This document shows, piece by piece, positions 1 through 7,707 of a DNA stretch of 16,566 nt (within the stretch, counting starts at the first letter, position 1; every line of letters begins with the position of its first letter). Source of the DNA: an uncultured Alphaproteobacteria bacterium (GTDB taxonomy: Bacteria; Pseudomonadota; Alphaproteobacteria; Puniceispirillales; Puniceispirillaceae); contig CALEYP010000052.1 in NCBI GenBank assembly GCA_937924895.1, positions 1 to 16,566 of the forward strand. Reading direction: 5' to 3'. A program made the translations under genes and the position numbers. The notes under the pieces are model-generated. The model was not told the origin of the DNA. It ran no database searches and saw only the letters and a program-made list of their open reading frames with translations.

Positions 1-50
1 GTTCCAATGTTCACATGCGGCTTGGAACGGTCAAACTTTTCCTTGGACAT
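1..50 (-). CDS. tuf: Elongation factor Tu, N-terminal fragment (cut by window edge)
   Basis: Only the first 16 codons and two bases of the next are present; the gene runs off the low-coordinate edge. The translation begins MSKEKFDRSKPHVNIG, the standard EF-Tu N terminus just before the first GTP-binding loop. EF-Tu is the cytosolic GTPase that carries aminoacyl-tRNA to the ribosomal A site. The ATG at 48-50 follows a strong GAGGAG Shine-Dalgarno at 57-62 with six bases between. It lies 35 nt after the fusA stop, so it is probably co-transcribed as the last gene of the str operon. The fragment is short, but motif and position together make the call firm. Confidence 0.95.
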   Translation of the reverse strand, partial: MSKEKFDRSKPHVNIG

Positions 51-85
51 CTTATGCTCCTCTTAAACTATCTAATTCGAATTCA

Positions 86-2224
86 TTAAGCCATCTTGGC
101 GCGGACTTCATCAGCCACGGCCTGAGGCACTTGTTGATAATGGTCAAACTGCATTGAGTATTGCGCACGACCCTGAGACATTGAACGAAGTGTGTTGATA
201 TAACCAAACATATTCGCTAGCGGCACCATGGCTGTCACAGCACGGGCGTTACCGCGTGTTTCCATACCACCCACATTACCCCGGCGTGAGTTCAAGTCAC
301 CAATGATATCACCCATATATTCTTCAGGTGTAATGACTTCTACCTTCATCACTGGCTCAAGCAAACGAGATGCTGCCTTTTCCATGGCTTCACGGAAGGC
401 CGCTCTTGCAGCAATTTCAAAGGCAAGAACAGATGAGTCAACATCGTGGCTTGCGCCGTCGACCAATTCAGCTTGGAAGTCAATCACTGGGAAGCCAGCA
501 ATATTGCCTGTTTCCTTCGCAGAAATGATGCCCTTCTCAACGCCAGGTACATATTCCTTCGGAACAGAACCGCCAACGATAGAGTTTGTAAACTCGTAAC
601 CACCTTCGGCCAATGGTCCAAACTTAATCTTGACGCGCGCAAACTGACCTGAACCACCAGACTGCTTCTTGTGCGTGTAATCAATTTCAACTTCTTTGGT
701 GATTGTTTCGCGATACGCCACCTGAGGGGCACCAATCGCAGCTTCAACCTTAAATTCACGCTTCAGGCGGTCAACCAAGATGTCGAGGTGCAATTCACCC
801 ATACCACGCATAATTGTCTGACCTGATTCAAGGTCTGTTGTCACCTGGAATGACGGATCCTCGGCGGCCAAACGCTGAAGACCTAGAGACATCTTTTCCT
901 GGTCGTTCTTTGACTTTGGCTCAACCGCAATTTCAATAACTGGGTCTGGGAAAGTCATTGTTTCAAGAACAACTGGGTTCTGCTGGTCACACAATGTGTC
1001 ACCTGTTGTTGTTTCTTTCAAACCAGCAAGCGCCACAATGTCGCCTGCATGCGCGACTTCAATCTCTTCACGGTTATTTGAGTGCATCATCATCATACGA
1101 CCGACGCGCTCACGCTTACCTTTTGTAGCGTTCATCAAGCTGTCACCCTTCTTGAGTGTGCCTGAATAGATACGAACGAATGTTAATGAACCAACGAATG
1201 GGTCATTCATGATCTTAAAGGCCAAGCCTGTGAACGGATCATTGTCATCAGCATTACGCGCAATGTTACGTGTTTCTGTTTCATCGCCTGGCGCAAAGCC
1301 CATGTAAGCTGGTACGTCAAGTGGACCTGGTAGATAATCGATAACGGCGTTCAGCATTGGCTGCACACCCTTATTCTTAAAGGCTGTCCCACAAAGAACA
1401 GGGACAAATGACATGTTCAATGTACCCTTACGGATAAGCTTCTGAAGTGTTTCCACATCTGGCTCTTCGCCTTCAAGGAATGCTTCCATGGCATCATCAT
1501 CTTGCTCAACGGCTAATTCGATGAGCTCAGCACGCATCTCTTCGGCTTTTTCCTTGAACTCAGGACGAACATCGCGAAGCTGCCATGTGGCACCAAGCTC
1601 TTCATTGTCCCAAACCCATTCCTGCATAGTGATTAAGTTTACGAGGCCAGCAAATTCTGATTCGGCGCCGATTGGCATGTGAATCGGCAAAGGCTGTGCG
1701 CCTGTACGGTCCTTAATCATGTGGACACAGTTATAGAAGTCTGCGCCAATCTTATCCATCTTGTTTACAAACACGACGCGAGGCACCTTATAACGGTCAG
1801 CCTGACGCCACACTGTCTCTGTCTGTGGCTCAACACCAGCATTGGCATCAAGCACACATACAGCACCGTCAAGAACCGCCAATGAGCGCTCTACTTCAAT
1901 TGTGAAGTCAACGTGACCTGGTGTGTCAATGATGTTGAAACGGAACTTTGCCTCTTCCGGATCATCGCCATATTCACCTGATGGTGTTGTACCATCTTCT
2001 GTACGGAACCAGAAACAAGTTGTCGCAGCAGAGGTAATCGTAATACCGCGCTCTTGCTCTTGCTCCATCCAGTCCATAGTGGCTGCGCCATCATGAACTT
2101 CACCGATCTTATGCGAACGGCCTGTATAATAAAGAACACGCTCAGTCGTAGTTGTTTTACCAGCATCAATGTGGGCCATGATGCCGAAGTTACGATAACG
2201 TTCTAGTGGATATTGACGAGACAT
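86..2224 (-). CDS. fusA: Elongation factor G (ribosomal translocase)
   Basis: A 712-residue translational GTPase that drives tRNA-mRNA translocation and, with ribosome recycling factor, splits ribosomes. Visible GTPase motifs are AHIDAGKT (residues 17-24), RGITI (59-63), DTPGH (100-104) and NKMD (154-157). Domains II to V follow, including GGSVPKEYVPGVEKG of domain IV and a C terminus of the type seen in alphaproteobacterial EF-G. The stretch between FWF and DTPGH is about 12 residues longer than in E. coli EF-G as I recall it, and is rich in Gly, Glu and Asp (about residues 76-93). The ATG at 2222-2224 has AGGAG eight bases upstream. It starts 30 nt after the rpsG stop and ends 35 nt before tuf, within one str operon. 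Confidence 0.98.
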   Translation of the reverse strand: MSRQYPLERYRNFGIMAHIDAGKTTTTERVLYYTGRSHKIGEVHDGAATMDWMEQEQERGITITSAATTCFWFRTEDGTTPSGEYGDDPEEAKFRFNIIDTPGHVDFTIEVERSLAVLDGAVCVLDANAGVEPQTETVWRQADRYKVPRVVFVNKMDKIGADFYNCVHMIKDRTGAQPLPIHMPIGAESEFAGLVNLITMQEWVWDNEELGATWQLRDVRPEFKEKAEEMRAELIELAVEQDDDAMEAFLEGEEPDVETLQKLIRKGTLNMSFVPVLCGTAFKNKGVQPMLNAVIDYLPGPLDVPAYMGFAPGDETETRNIARNADDNDPFTGLAFKIMNDPFVGSLTFVRIYSGTLKKGDSLMNATKGKRERVGRMMMMHSNNREEIEVAHAGDIVALAGLKETTTGDTLCDQQNPVVLETMTFPDPVIEIAVEPKSKNDQEKMSLGLQRLAAEDPSFQVTTDLESGQTIMRGMGELHLDILVDRLKREFKVEAAIGAPQVAYRETITKEVEIDYTHKKQSGGSGQFARVKIKFGPLAEGGYEFTNSIVGGSVPKEYVPGVEKGIISAKETGNIAGFPVIDFQAELVDGASHDVDSSVLAFEIAARAAFREAMEKAASRLLEPVMKVEVITPEEYMGDIIGDLNSRRGNVGGMETRGNARAVTAMVPLANMFGYINTLRSMSQGRAQYSMQFDHYQQVPQAVADEVRAKMA

Positions 2225-2254
2225 CTAGTTAACTCCTGCGAAACGAATGTCAGC

Positions 2255-2725
2255 TTACCAGCGATAATGTGAGAAGGCGCGGTTGGCTTCAGCCATCTTG
2301 TGCGTGTCTTCACGCTTCTTGACGGCATTACCGCGGTTATTTGCTGCATCCATAAGCTCAGAAGACAAACGACCAACCATTGTTGTTTCACCACGCTTGC
2401 GTGAGCTATCAATCAACCAACGGATGGCAAGTGCTTGTGCACGATCTGTGCGAACTTCAACAGGTACCTGGTAAGTGGCACCACCGACACGGCGTGACCG
2501 CACCTCAAGATGAGGGCGGACATTTTCTAGGGCGTCATAAAAGACACGCATAGGCTCTGTGCCAGTCTTCTCTTCAATACGATCAAAAGCGCCATACACA
2601 ATCTTTTCAGCTGTGGAGCGCTTACCATCATACATTAAGCATGACATGAATTTTGACACGACCACATCCTTGAACTTTGGATCTGGCAATACTTCACGTT
2701 TTTCGGGTGAACGACGACGAGACAT
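2255..2725 (-). CDS. rpsG: 30S ribosomal protein S7
   Basis: 156 residues, the usual length for bacterial S7, starting MSRRRSPEKREVLPDPKF and ending AEANRAFSHYRW. S7 binds the 3' major domain of 16S rRNA, nucleates assembly of the small-subunit head and lies near the E site. The basic N-terminal tail and central VGGATYQVPVEV segment are typical. The ATG at 2723-2725 starts 12 nt after the rpsL stop, and its GGAG Shine-Dalgarno follows that stop directly (TAAGGAG), so translation is probably coupled to rpsL. In E. coli, S7 represses its own operon through the rpsL-rpsG spacer; a 12-nt spacer leaves little room for that structure here. Confidence 0.98.
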   Translation of the reverse strand: MSRRRSPEKREVLPDPKFKDVVVSKFMSCLMYDGKRSTAEKIVYGAFDRIEEKTGTEPMRVFYDALENVRPHLEVRSRRVGGATYQVPVEVRTDRAQALAIRWLIDSSRKRGETTMVGRLSSELMDAANNRGNAVKKREDTHKMAEANRAFSHYRW

Positions 2726-2737
2726 CTAAACTGCTCC

Positions 2738-3109
2738 TTACTTAGGCCGCTTGGCGCCATATTTCGAACGGCGCTGGCGTCTGTCTGATACACCTTGTGT
2801 ATCCAATGTACCGCGGATGATGTGATAACGTACACCTGGCAAATCTTTTACACGACCGCCACGAATAAGCACAACTGAGTGCTCTTGTAGGTTATGCCCC
2901 TCACCTGGGATATAGCTTGTTACTTCAAAGCCATTTGAAAGACGTACACGAGCTACCTTACGAAGCGCTGAGTTCGGCTTCTTAGGTGTTGTTGTGTAAA
3001 CACGTGTGCACACGCCGCGCTTTTGCGGACATGCTTCCATGGCTGGAACCTTGTTGCGTGAGACAGGACGCGTACGACCATGTCTAATAAGCTGGTTAAT
3101 TGTTGGCAT
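2738..3109 (-). CDS. rpsL: 30S ribosomal protein S12
   Basis: 123 residues with the highly conserved S12 sequence. S12 sits at the decoding centre and affects accuracy. TTTPKKPNSALRK (residues 39-51) and GGRVKDLPGVRYH (84-96) are the two loops where streptomycin-resistance changes occur. Lys43 and Lys88 (counting Met1), Asp89 and Pro91 have the normal sensitive-type residues. Asp89 is the position that is beta-methylthiolated in E. coli. The ATG at 3107-3109 has an AAGGG-type Shine-Dalgarno after a run of A on the transcript. It is the first gene of the str operon here, behind a leader of about 210 nt and a likely promoter at 3328-3357. Confidence 0.98.
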   Translation of the reverse strand: MPTINQLIRHGRTRPVSRNKVPAMEACPQKRGVCTRVYTTTPKKPNSALRKVARVRLSNGFEVTSYIPGEGHNLQEHSVVLIRGGRVKDLPGVRYHIIRGTLDTQGVSDRRQRRSKYGAKRPK

Positions 3110-3327
3110 AGCTGGCCCTTTTTCTGCCCTACCGAAAACCTAAAATTCAAATAAACAAACAGCTCAGGAGACTTCCCTTGCTGCGATTACTTACTTTGCC
3201 TTTAAACTGACCTAAAGGACTTTTTACCCCCGAACTGCGAATATATCGTTTGGCTTTCTGGTCTTCGCTGCCATTTTTCAGGCGCAATCTTCACAAAACC
3301 ACTACCTACATCCATAGAGGTGCGCGG

Positions 3328-3357
3328 ATACTAATGTTTAGAGAGGGCACTGGTCAA
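3328..3357 (-). promoter_or_regulatory. Probable sigma-70-type promoter for rpsL-rpsG-fusA-tuf
   Basis: On the minus strand a TTGACC -35 element (3352-3357, five of six consensus matches, and preceded by C as in the alphaproteobacterial CTTGAC pattern) is followed after 18 bases by TAGTAT (3328-3333, four of six matches). Initiation would fall near 3320. The spacer contains one arm of the inverted repeat at 3340-3384. Its location between rpoC and rpsL is sensible for an independently started str operon. This is inferred from sequence only. Confidence 0.55.
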
Positions 3358-3384
3358 GCATTATTTTAGACCCCTGCCCTCTCT
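3340..3384 (-). repeat. 10-bp perfect inverted repeat overlapping the rpsL promoter
   Basis: AGAGAGGGCA (3340-3349 on the plus strand) and TGCCCTCTCT (3375-3384) are exact complements, separated by 25 nt. Inside, GGTC (3352-3355) and GACC can pair for four more base pairs past a small internal loop. As RNA reading through from rpoC it would form a long hairpin without a U tract. As DNA, one arm fills the spacer of the putative rpsL promoter and the inner arm overlaps its -35 box. It could be a Rho-assisted terminator, an RNase processing site or an operator. Confidence 0.6.
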
Positions 3385-3397
3385 TATAAGTTTCATC

Positions 3398-3417
3398 AAA
3401 ACGAATCGGAGATTCGT
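3398..3417 (-). terminator. Short hairpin after rpoC, weak terminator candidate
   Basis: Directly after the rpoC stop codon the transcript has ACGAATC, a TCC loop and GATTCGT (arms 3401-3407 and 3411-3417), followed by TTT at 3398-3400. The stem is seven base pairs and AU-rich, and the U tract is short, so intrinsic termination would be partial at best. Position immediately behind rpoC is the main support. Confidence 0.45.
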
Positions 3418-3421
3418 CTGA

Positions 3422-6400
3422 TTATTCTGCTGACACAGCCTCTTCGTCGGTTGTTTCAGCGATTTCTGCTTGTCTTGCTGCCATTTCCACTGCGCGTGCC
3501 TGCTCGATTTCAGAATCACGTTCTGAGGCAATGCGGCGCAACTTATTCATGACAGAGCCTGTCCCTGCTGGGATGAGGCGACCAACAATTACATTTTCCT
3601 TCAAGCCGTCGAGACGGTCTTCTTTACCAGACACAGCGGCTTCGGTCAGCACTCTTGTTGTCTCTTGGAATGAGGCAGCTGAGATGAATGACTTTGTCTG
3701 TAGTGACGCTTTGGTAATCCCTAGCAACACTGGACGCGCTGTTGCAGGACGTAGACCTTCGGCCTCGGCTGCTTGATTCGCAGCTAAGAACTCTTCACGC
3801 TCTACCTGTTCGCCCACAAGCAATGTTGTATCGCCACCATTATCCACTTCAACCTTTTGCAGCATCTGGCGGACAATCACTTCGATATGCTTGTCATTAA
3901 TCTTCACACCCTGAAGGCGATACACATCTTGGATTTCCTTCACAAGGTAATCAGCCAAAGCTTCTACCCCTAGGATATTCAAGATATCATGTGGCACTGG
4001 TGAGCCATCAAGCAGCAAATCACCCTTACGAACATGATCCCCTTCATTCACAGCCAATGAACGGCCCTTCGGCAATAGATATTCAATTGGCTCAACACCA
4101 TCTTCCATGGGAAGGACGCGAATGCGACGCTTGGCTTTGTAGTCAGTCCCGAATTCAACACGACCTTCAATCTCACTGATAACAGCAAAATCTTTTGGCT
4201 TACGTGCTTCAAACAGCTCAGCCACACGTGGCAGACCACCTGTAATATCGCGTGTCTTTGTTGATTCGCGTGGAATACGAGCCAAGACGTCACCCGCCTT
4301 CACCGCAGCCCCATTCTCAACTGACAAGATAGCGCCAGATGACAAGAAGTAACGAGCTTCCAAGCCATTTGACAATGTTAGAACATTGCCATCTGCATCA
4401 CGCATCGTGATACGAGGACGCAAGTTTGCTGAGGCATTCCCTGACTTCCAATCTACGACTTCGCGGCTGGCGATCCCTGTTGTCTCATCGACAACTTCAC
4501 GCATTGACACACCGTCAATCAAATCCATGAAGTTCGCAATACCATCCATCTCTGTGATGATTGGAATTGTATATGGATCCCATTCAATCAGGATGTCGCC
4601 AGGGTTAACGGCTTGGCCGTCCTTGACGAACAACTTACCACCATATGGTAGGCGATGGCGGACACGCTCACGGCCCTGATCATCAACGATAGTCAGCTCT
4701 GTATTACGGGCCATCACAATTGGCTGGCCATCAGCGCCATTTACCAATGACGCATTTTCAAGCTTAATCTTACCGCCGATATTGGCTTCGATGTTTGATG
4801 CCTCTGCCCCTGACTGCGCCGCACCACCGACGTGGAATGTACGCATTGTCAACTGGGTACCAGGCTCACCGATTGATTGCGCGGCAATCACACCAACAGC
4901 TTCACCAATATTCACTGAGGTACCACGTGCGAGGTCACGACCATAACACGCGCCACAAACGCCGATCTTTGATTCACAAACAAGGACTGAACGAATGTAG
5001 GCTTGATCTAAGCCAGCCTCTTCGATTTGCATGACATGGTCTTCATTTACCATCTCACCCTTCTTGACGATCACAGTATCAGTTGCCAAATCGACAAGGT
5101 CTTCTGCCATCGTACGGCCCAGAATACGGTCACCAAGCGGATCAACCACCTCAGAGCCATTTGTCACAGGACGGATTGTAATCCCCTTATCTGTGCCACA
5201 ATCTTCAATAGTGATGATGCTATCTTGAGCCACATCAACAAGACGACGTGTCAAATAACCTGAGTTCGCTGTCTTCAAGGCTGTATCAGCTAGACCCTTA
5301 CGTGCACCGTGTGTTGAGTTAAAGTACTCAAGCACATCAAGACCTTCTTTAAATGAGGAAATGATTGGTGTTTCAATGATCTCACCTGACGGCTTTGCCA
5401 TCAAGCCACGCATACCAGCTAGCTGTTTAATCTGTGCAGCAGAACCACGCGCGCCTGAATGAGCCATCATCCAAACAGAGTTCACAGGCTTGCCCTGTTC
5501 TTCTGTTGAAATACCCTTCATCATCTCTTCAGCGACAAGGTCTGAACAACGTGACCATACGTCAATCACCTTGTTGTATTTTTCACCTTGTGTGATGAGA
5601 CCATCGAGATACTGGCTTTCAAACTCTTTCACAGCTTCTTCAGCTTCAGTCACATATTTTTCTTTGAGCTCTGGTGTTTCCAAATCGGCGATACCGAATG
5701 AGATACCTGAGTTACATGCCTGACCAAAACCAAGAGACATCAAACGGTCACAGAAAATGACAGTCTCTTTCTGACCACAATGACGATAAATATAGTCAAT
5801 CACATTCGAGACTTCTTTTTTCGTCATCAGCTTATTCACCAATGCGAATGTGACTGATGGGTCATTTGGCAACAAATCGGCCAAACGCGCACGACCAGGT
5901 GTTGTTTCAATCACCTTGGTGACACGCTCACCATCTTCAAATGTTGTTAGACGGGCTTTAATCTTGGCATGCAAGCTAACCGAGCCATTATCAAGCGCCA
6001 TCAAGATCTCTTGGATGTCACCAAAGGCCATGCCTTCACCGACTTCACCTTCACGCTCCATCGTCAAATAATAAAGACCAAGGATGATATCCTGTGATGG
6101 TACAATGATAGGCTTACCATTGGCCGGGCTGAGGATGTTGTTTGTTGACATCATCAACACACGCGCTTCAAGCTGCGCTTCCAATGAGAGCGGTACGTGG
6201 ACCGCCATCTGGTCACCGTCAAAGTCAGCGTTAAAGGCTGTACAGACAAGCGGATGAAGCTGAATAGCTTTACCCTCAACCAACACTGGTTCAAATGCTT
6301 GGATACCAAGGCGATGAAGTGTTGGCGCTCTGTTCAATAGCACAGGGTGTTCGCGGATTACCTGTTCAAGAATATCCCACACTTCTGGGCGCTCTTTCTC

Positions 6401-7606
6401 AACCATACGCTTGGCAGCCTTAATGGTTGAGGCCATGCCGTATAGTTCGAGCTTTGAATAGATAAATGGCTTGAACAATTCCAACGCCATCTTCTTTGGC
6501 AAACCACACTGGTGCAGCTTTAGCTCAGGACCGACAACGATCACCGAACGGCCAGAATAGTCAACACGCTTCCCGAGCAAGTTCTGACGGAAACGGCCTT
6601 GCTTGCCTTTCAGCATATCTGAGAGCGACTTCAAAGGACGCTTATTGACGCCAGAGATGATGCGGCCACGACGACCATTATCAAACAAAGCATCAACCGC
6701 TTCTTGCAACATACGCTTTTCGTTACGCACGATGATGTCTGGTGAGCGCAATTCAATCAGGCGCTTCAAACGGTTATTTCTGTTGATAACGCGGCGATAG
6801 AGATCGTTCAAATCTGATGTCGCAAAACGACCGCCATCCAATGGTACAAGCGGACGCAATTCTGGTGGAATCACGGGCACAACGTCCAGAATCATCCACT
6901 CAGGGCGGCTGCCTGATTCACGGAAGGCATCAACAATCTTAAGGCGCTTTACAAGCTTCTTGCGCTTAGCTTCAGAGCCTGTTTCTGCCAATTCTTCACG
7001 AATTTTGACACGCTCTTCATCTAAATCCATATCGGCAAGAATACGCTTGATGGCTTCGGCACCAATGGCCGCTTCAAAGGCATCATCACCATATTCATCT
7101 TGCGCATCATAATATTCTTCTTCGGAGAGAAGCTGACCTTTATTCAATGTTGTTAGGCCTGGCTCAATCACCACGAAGTTTTCGAAATAAAGAACGCGCT
7201 CAAGATCCTTCAATGTCATATCAACAAGAAGACCAATACGAGATGGCAATGACTTCAAGAACCAGATATGAGCGACAGGAGCCGCTAGTTCAATATGACC
7301 CATACGGTCACGGCGGACCTTTGACAATGTGACTTCAACACCACATTTTTCGCAGACGACGCCGCGATACTTCATGCGCTTATATTTGCCGCACAAACAT
7401 TCATAGTCACGCACAGGACCAAAGATACGCGCACAGAACAAGCCATCTTTTTCAGGCTTGAATGTCCGGTAGTTAATGGTTTCAGGCTTTTTAATCTCGC
7501 CAAACGACCATGAGCGAATACGTTCAGGTGAGGCGATGGAAATCTGGATTTTATCGAAATTCTGAGCTTCTTTAGGCTGACCGAATGGATTCATAAGATC
7601 ATTCAT
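3422..7606 (-). CDS. rpoC: DNA-directed RNA polymerase subunit beta'
   Basis: 1394 residues (E. coli has 1407). It forms half of the polymerase active-site cleft. The first zinc site is C70, C72, C85 and C88. The catalytic NADFDGD motif at 459-465 supplies the three aspartates that hold the active-site magnesium. The second zinc site is C803, C877, C884 and C887. The bridge-helix and trigger-loop stretch (GVIAAQSIGEPGTQLTMRTF, about 905-924) is intact. The ATG at 7604-7606 has AAGGAG eight bases upstream. An in-frame Met at codon 5 is a less likely start. It follows rpoB by 97 nt that contain strong hairpins. The acidic C-terminal tail is ordinary. No insertion, frameshift or missing catalytic residue is seen. 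Confidence 0.99.
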   Translation of the reverse strand: MNDLMNPFGQPKEAQNFDKIQISIASPERIRSWSFGEIKKPETINYRTFKPEKDGLFCARIFGPVRDYECLCGKYKRMKYRGVVCEKCGVEVTLSKVRRDRMGHIELAAPVAHIWFLKSLPSRIGLLVDMTLKDLERVLYFENFVVIEPGLTTLNKGQLLSEEEYYDAQDEYGDDAFEAAIGAEAIKRILADMDLDEERVKIREELAETGSEAKRKKLVKRLKIVDAFRESGSRPEWMILDVVPVIPPELRPLVPLDGGRFATSDLNDLYRRVINRNNRLKRLIELRSPDIIVRNEKRMLQEAVDALFDNGRRGRIISGVNKRPLKSLSDMLKGKQGRFRQNLLGKRVDYSGRSVIVVGPELKLHQCGLPKKMALELFKPFIYSKLELYGMASTIKAAKRMVEKERPEVWDILEQVIREHPVLLNRAPTLHRLGIQAFEPVLVEGKAIQLHPLVCTAFNADFDGDQMAVHVPLSLEAQLEARVLMMSTNNILSPANGKPIIVPSQDIILGLYYLTMEREGEVGEGMAFGDIQEILMALDNGSVSLHAKIKARLTTFEDGERVTKVIETTPGRARLADLLPNDPSVTFALVNKLMTKKEVSNVIDYIYRHCGQKETVIFCDRLMSLGFGQACNSGISFGIADLETPELKEKYVTEAEEAVKEFESQYLDGLITQGEKYNKVIDVWSRCSDLVAEEMMKGISTEEQGKPVNSVWMMAHSGARGSAAQIKQLAGMRGLMAKPSGEIIETPIISSFKEGLDVLEYFNSTHGARKGLADTALKTANSGYLTRRLVDVAQDSIITIEDCGTDKGITIRPVTNGSEVVDPLGDRILGRTMAEDLVDLATDTVIVKKGEMVNEDHVMQIEEAGLDQAYIRSVLVCESKIGVCGACYGRDLARGTSVNIGEAVGVIAAQSIGEPGTQLTMRTFHVGGAAQSGAEASNIEANIGGKIKLENASLVNGADGQPIVMARNTELTIVDDQGRERVRHRLPYGGKLFVKDGQAVNPGDILIEWDPYTIPIITEMDGIANFMDLIDGVSMREVVDETTGIASREVVDWKSGNASANLRPRITMRDADGNVLTLSNGLEARYFLSSGAILSVENGAAVKAGDVLARIPRESTKTRDITGGLPRVAELFEARKPKDFAVISEIEGRVEFGTDYKAKRRIRVLPMEDGVEPIEYLLPKGRSLAVNEGDHVRKGDLLLDGSPVPHDILNILGVEALADYLVKEIQDVYRLQGVKINDKHIEVIVRQMLQKVEVDNGGDTTLLVGEQVEREEFLAANQAAEAEGLRPATARPVLLGITKASLQTKSFISAASFQETTRVLTEAAVSGKEDRLDGLKENVIVGRLIPAGTGSVMNKLRRIASERDSEIEQARAVEMAARQAEIAETTDEEAVSAE

Positions 7607-7625
7607 GATTTCGTCTCCTTGTGGT

Positions 7626-7641
7626 GGGGGCCTCTGCCCCC
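7626..7641 (-). promoter_or_regulatory. GC hairpin just before the rpoC ribosome binding site
   Basis: GGGGGC, loop AGAG and GCCCCC form a perfect six-base-pair, all-GC stem on the transcript. It ends a few bases before the AAGGAG Shine-Dalgarno of rpoC. There is no U tract, so it is not an intrinsic terminator. It more likely influences mRNA processing, stability or rpoC translation. Confidence 0.5.
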
Positions 7642-7678
7642 GATGTCATTCAATTCAAAGCAAGTTGTTGGTTTAAAG

Positions 7679-7707
7679 GGTCATGAGACCGCTAGGCTTG
7701 CGCCTAG
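7679..7707 (-). promoter_or_regulatory. Tandem small hairpins at the rpoB stop codon
   Basis: CTAGGC, loop GCAA (a GNRA tetraloop) and GCCTAG form a perfect six-base-pair stem at 7692-7707. The rpoB stop codon TAG (7704-7706) lies in its 5' arm. One base later GGTC, TCAT, GACC (7679-7690) can form a second four-base-pair stem, followed by CTTTAAA rather than a true U tract. Likely an RNA 3'-end or processing structure within the rpoBC message, not a full terminator. Confidence 0.4.

Larger units (their letters stand above)
3110..3421 (-). other. rpoC-rpsL intergenic region with probable rpsL leader
   Basis: 312 nt with no supportable gene. In transcription order it holds a short hairpin after the rpoC stop (3401-3417), a 10-bp inverted repeat (3340-3384) overlapping a likely promoter (3328-3357), and then an untranslated leader of about 210 nt for rpsL. 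Within the leader there is a six-base-pair hairpin, arms 3199-3204 and 3213-3218 (CCTTTA/TAAAGG). No leader peptide with a convincing ribosome binding site was found. Confidence 0.6.

Noticed and set aside
543..566. Possible drug-resistance changes in RpoB and S12
   Set aside because: The numbers are an unrelated span of the window; the residues at issue (RpoB D549, H559, S564; S12 K43, K88, P91) are all sensitive-type, so no resistance is indicated.
228..599. Plus-strand open frame of 123 codons inside fusA
   Set aside because: Entirely antisense to the strongly conserved fusA; a mirror of its codon use.
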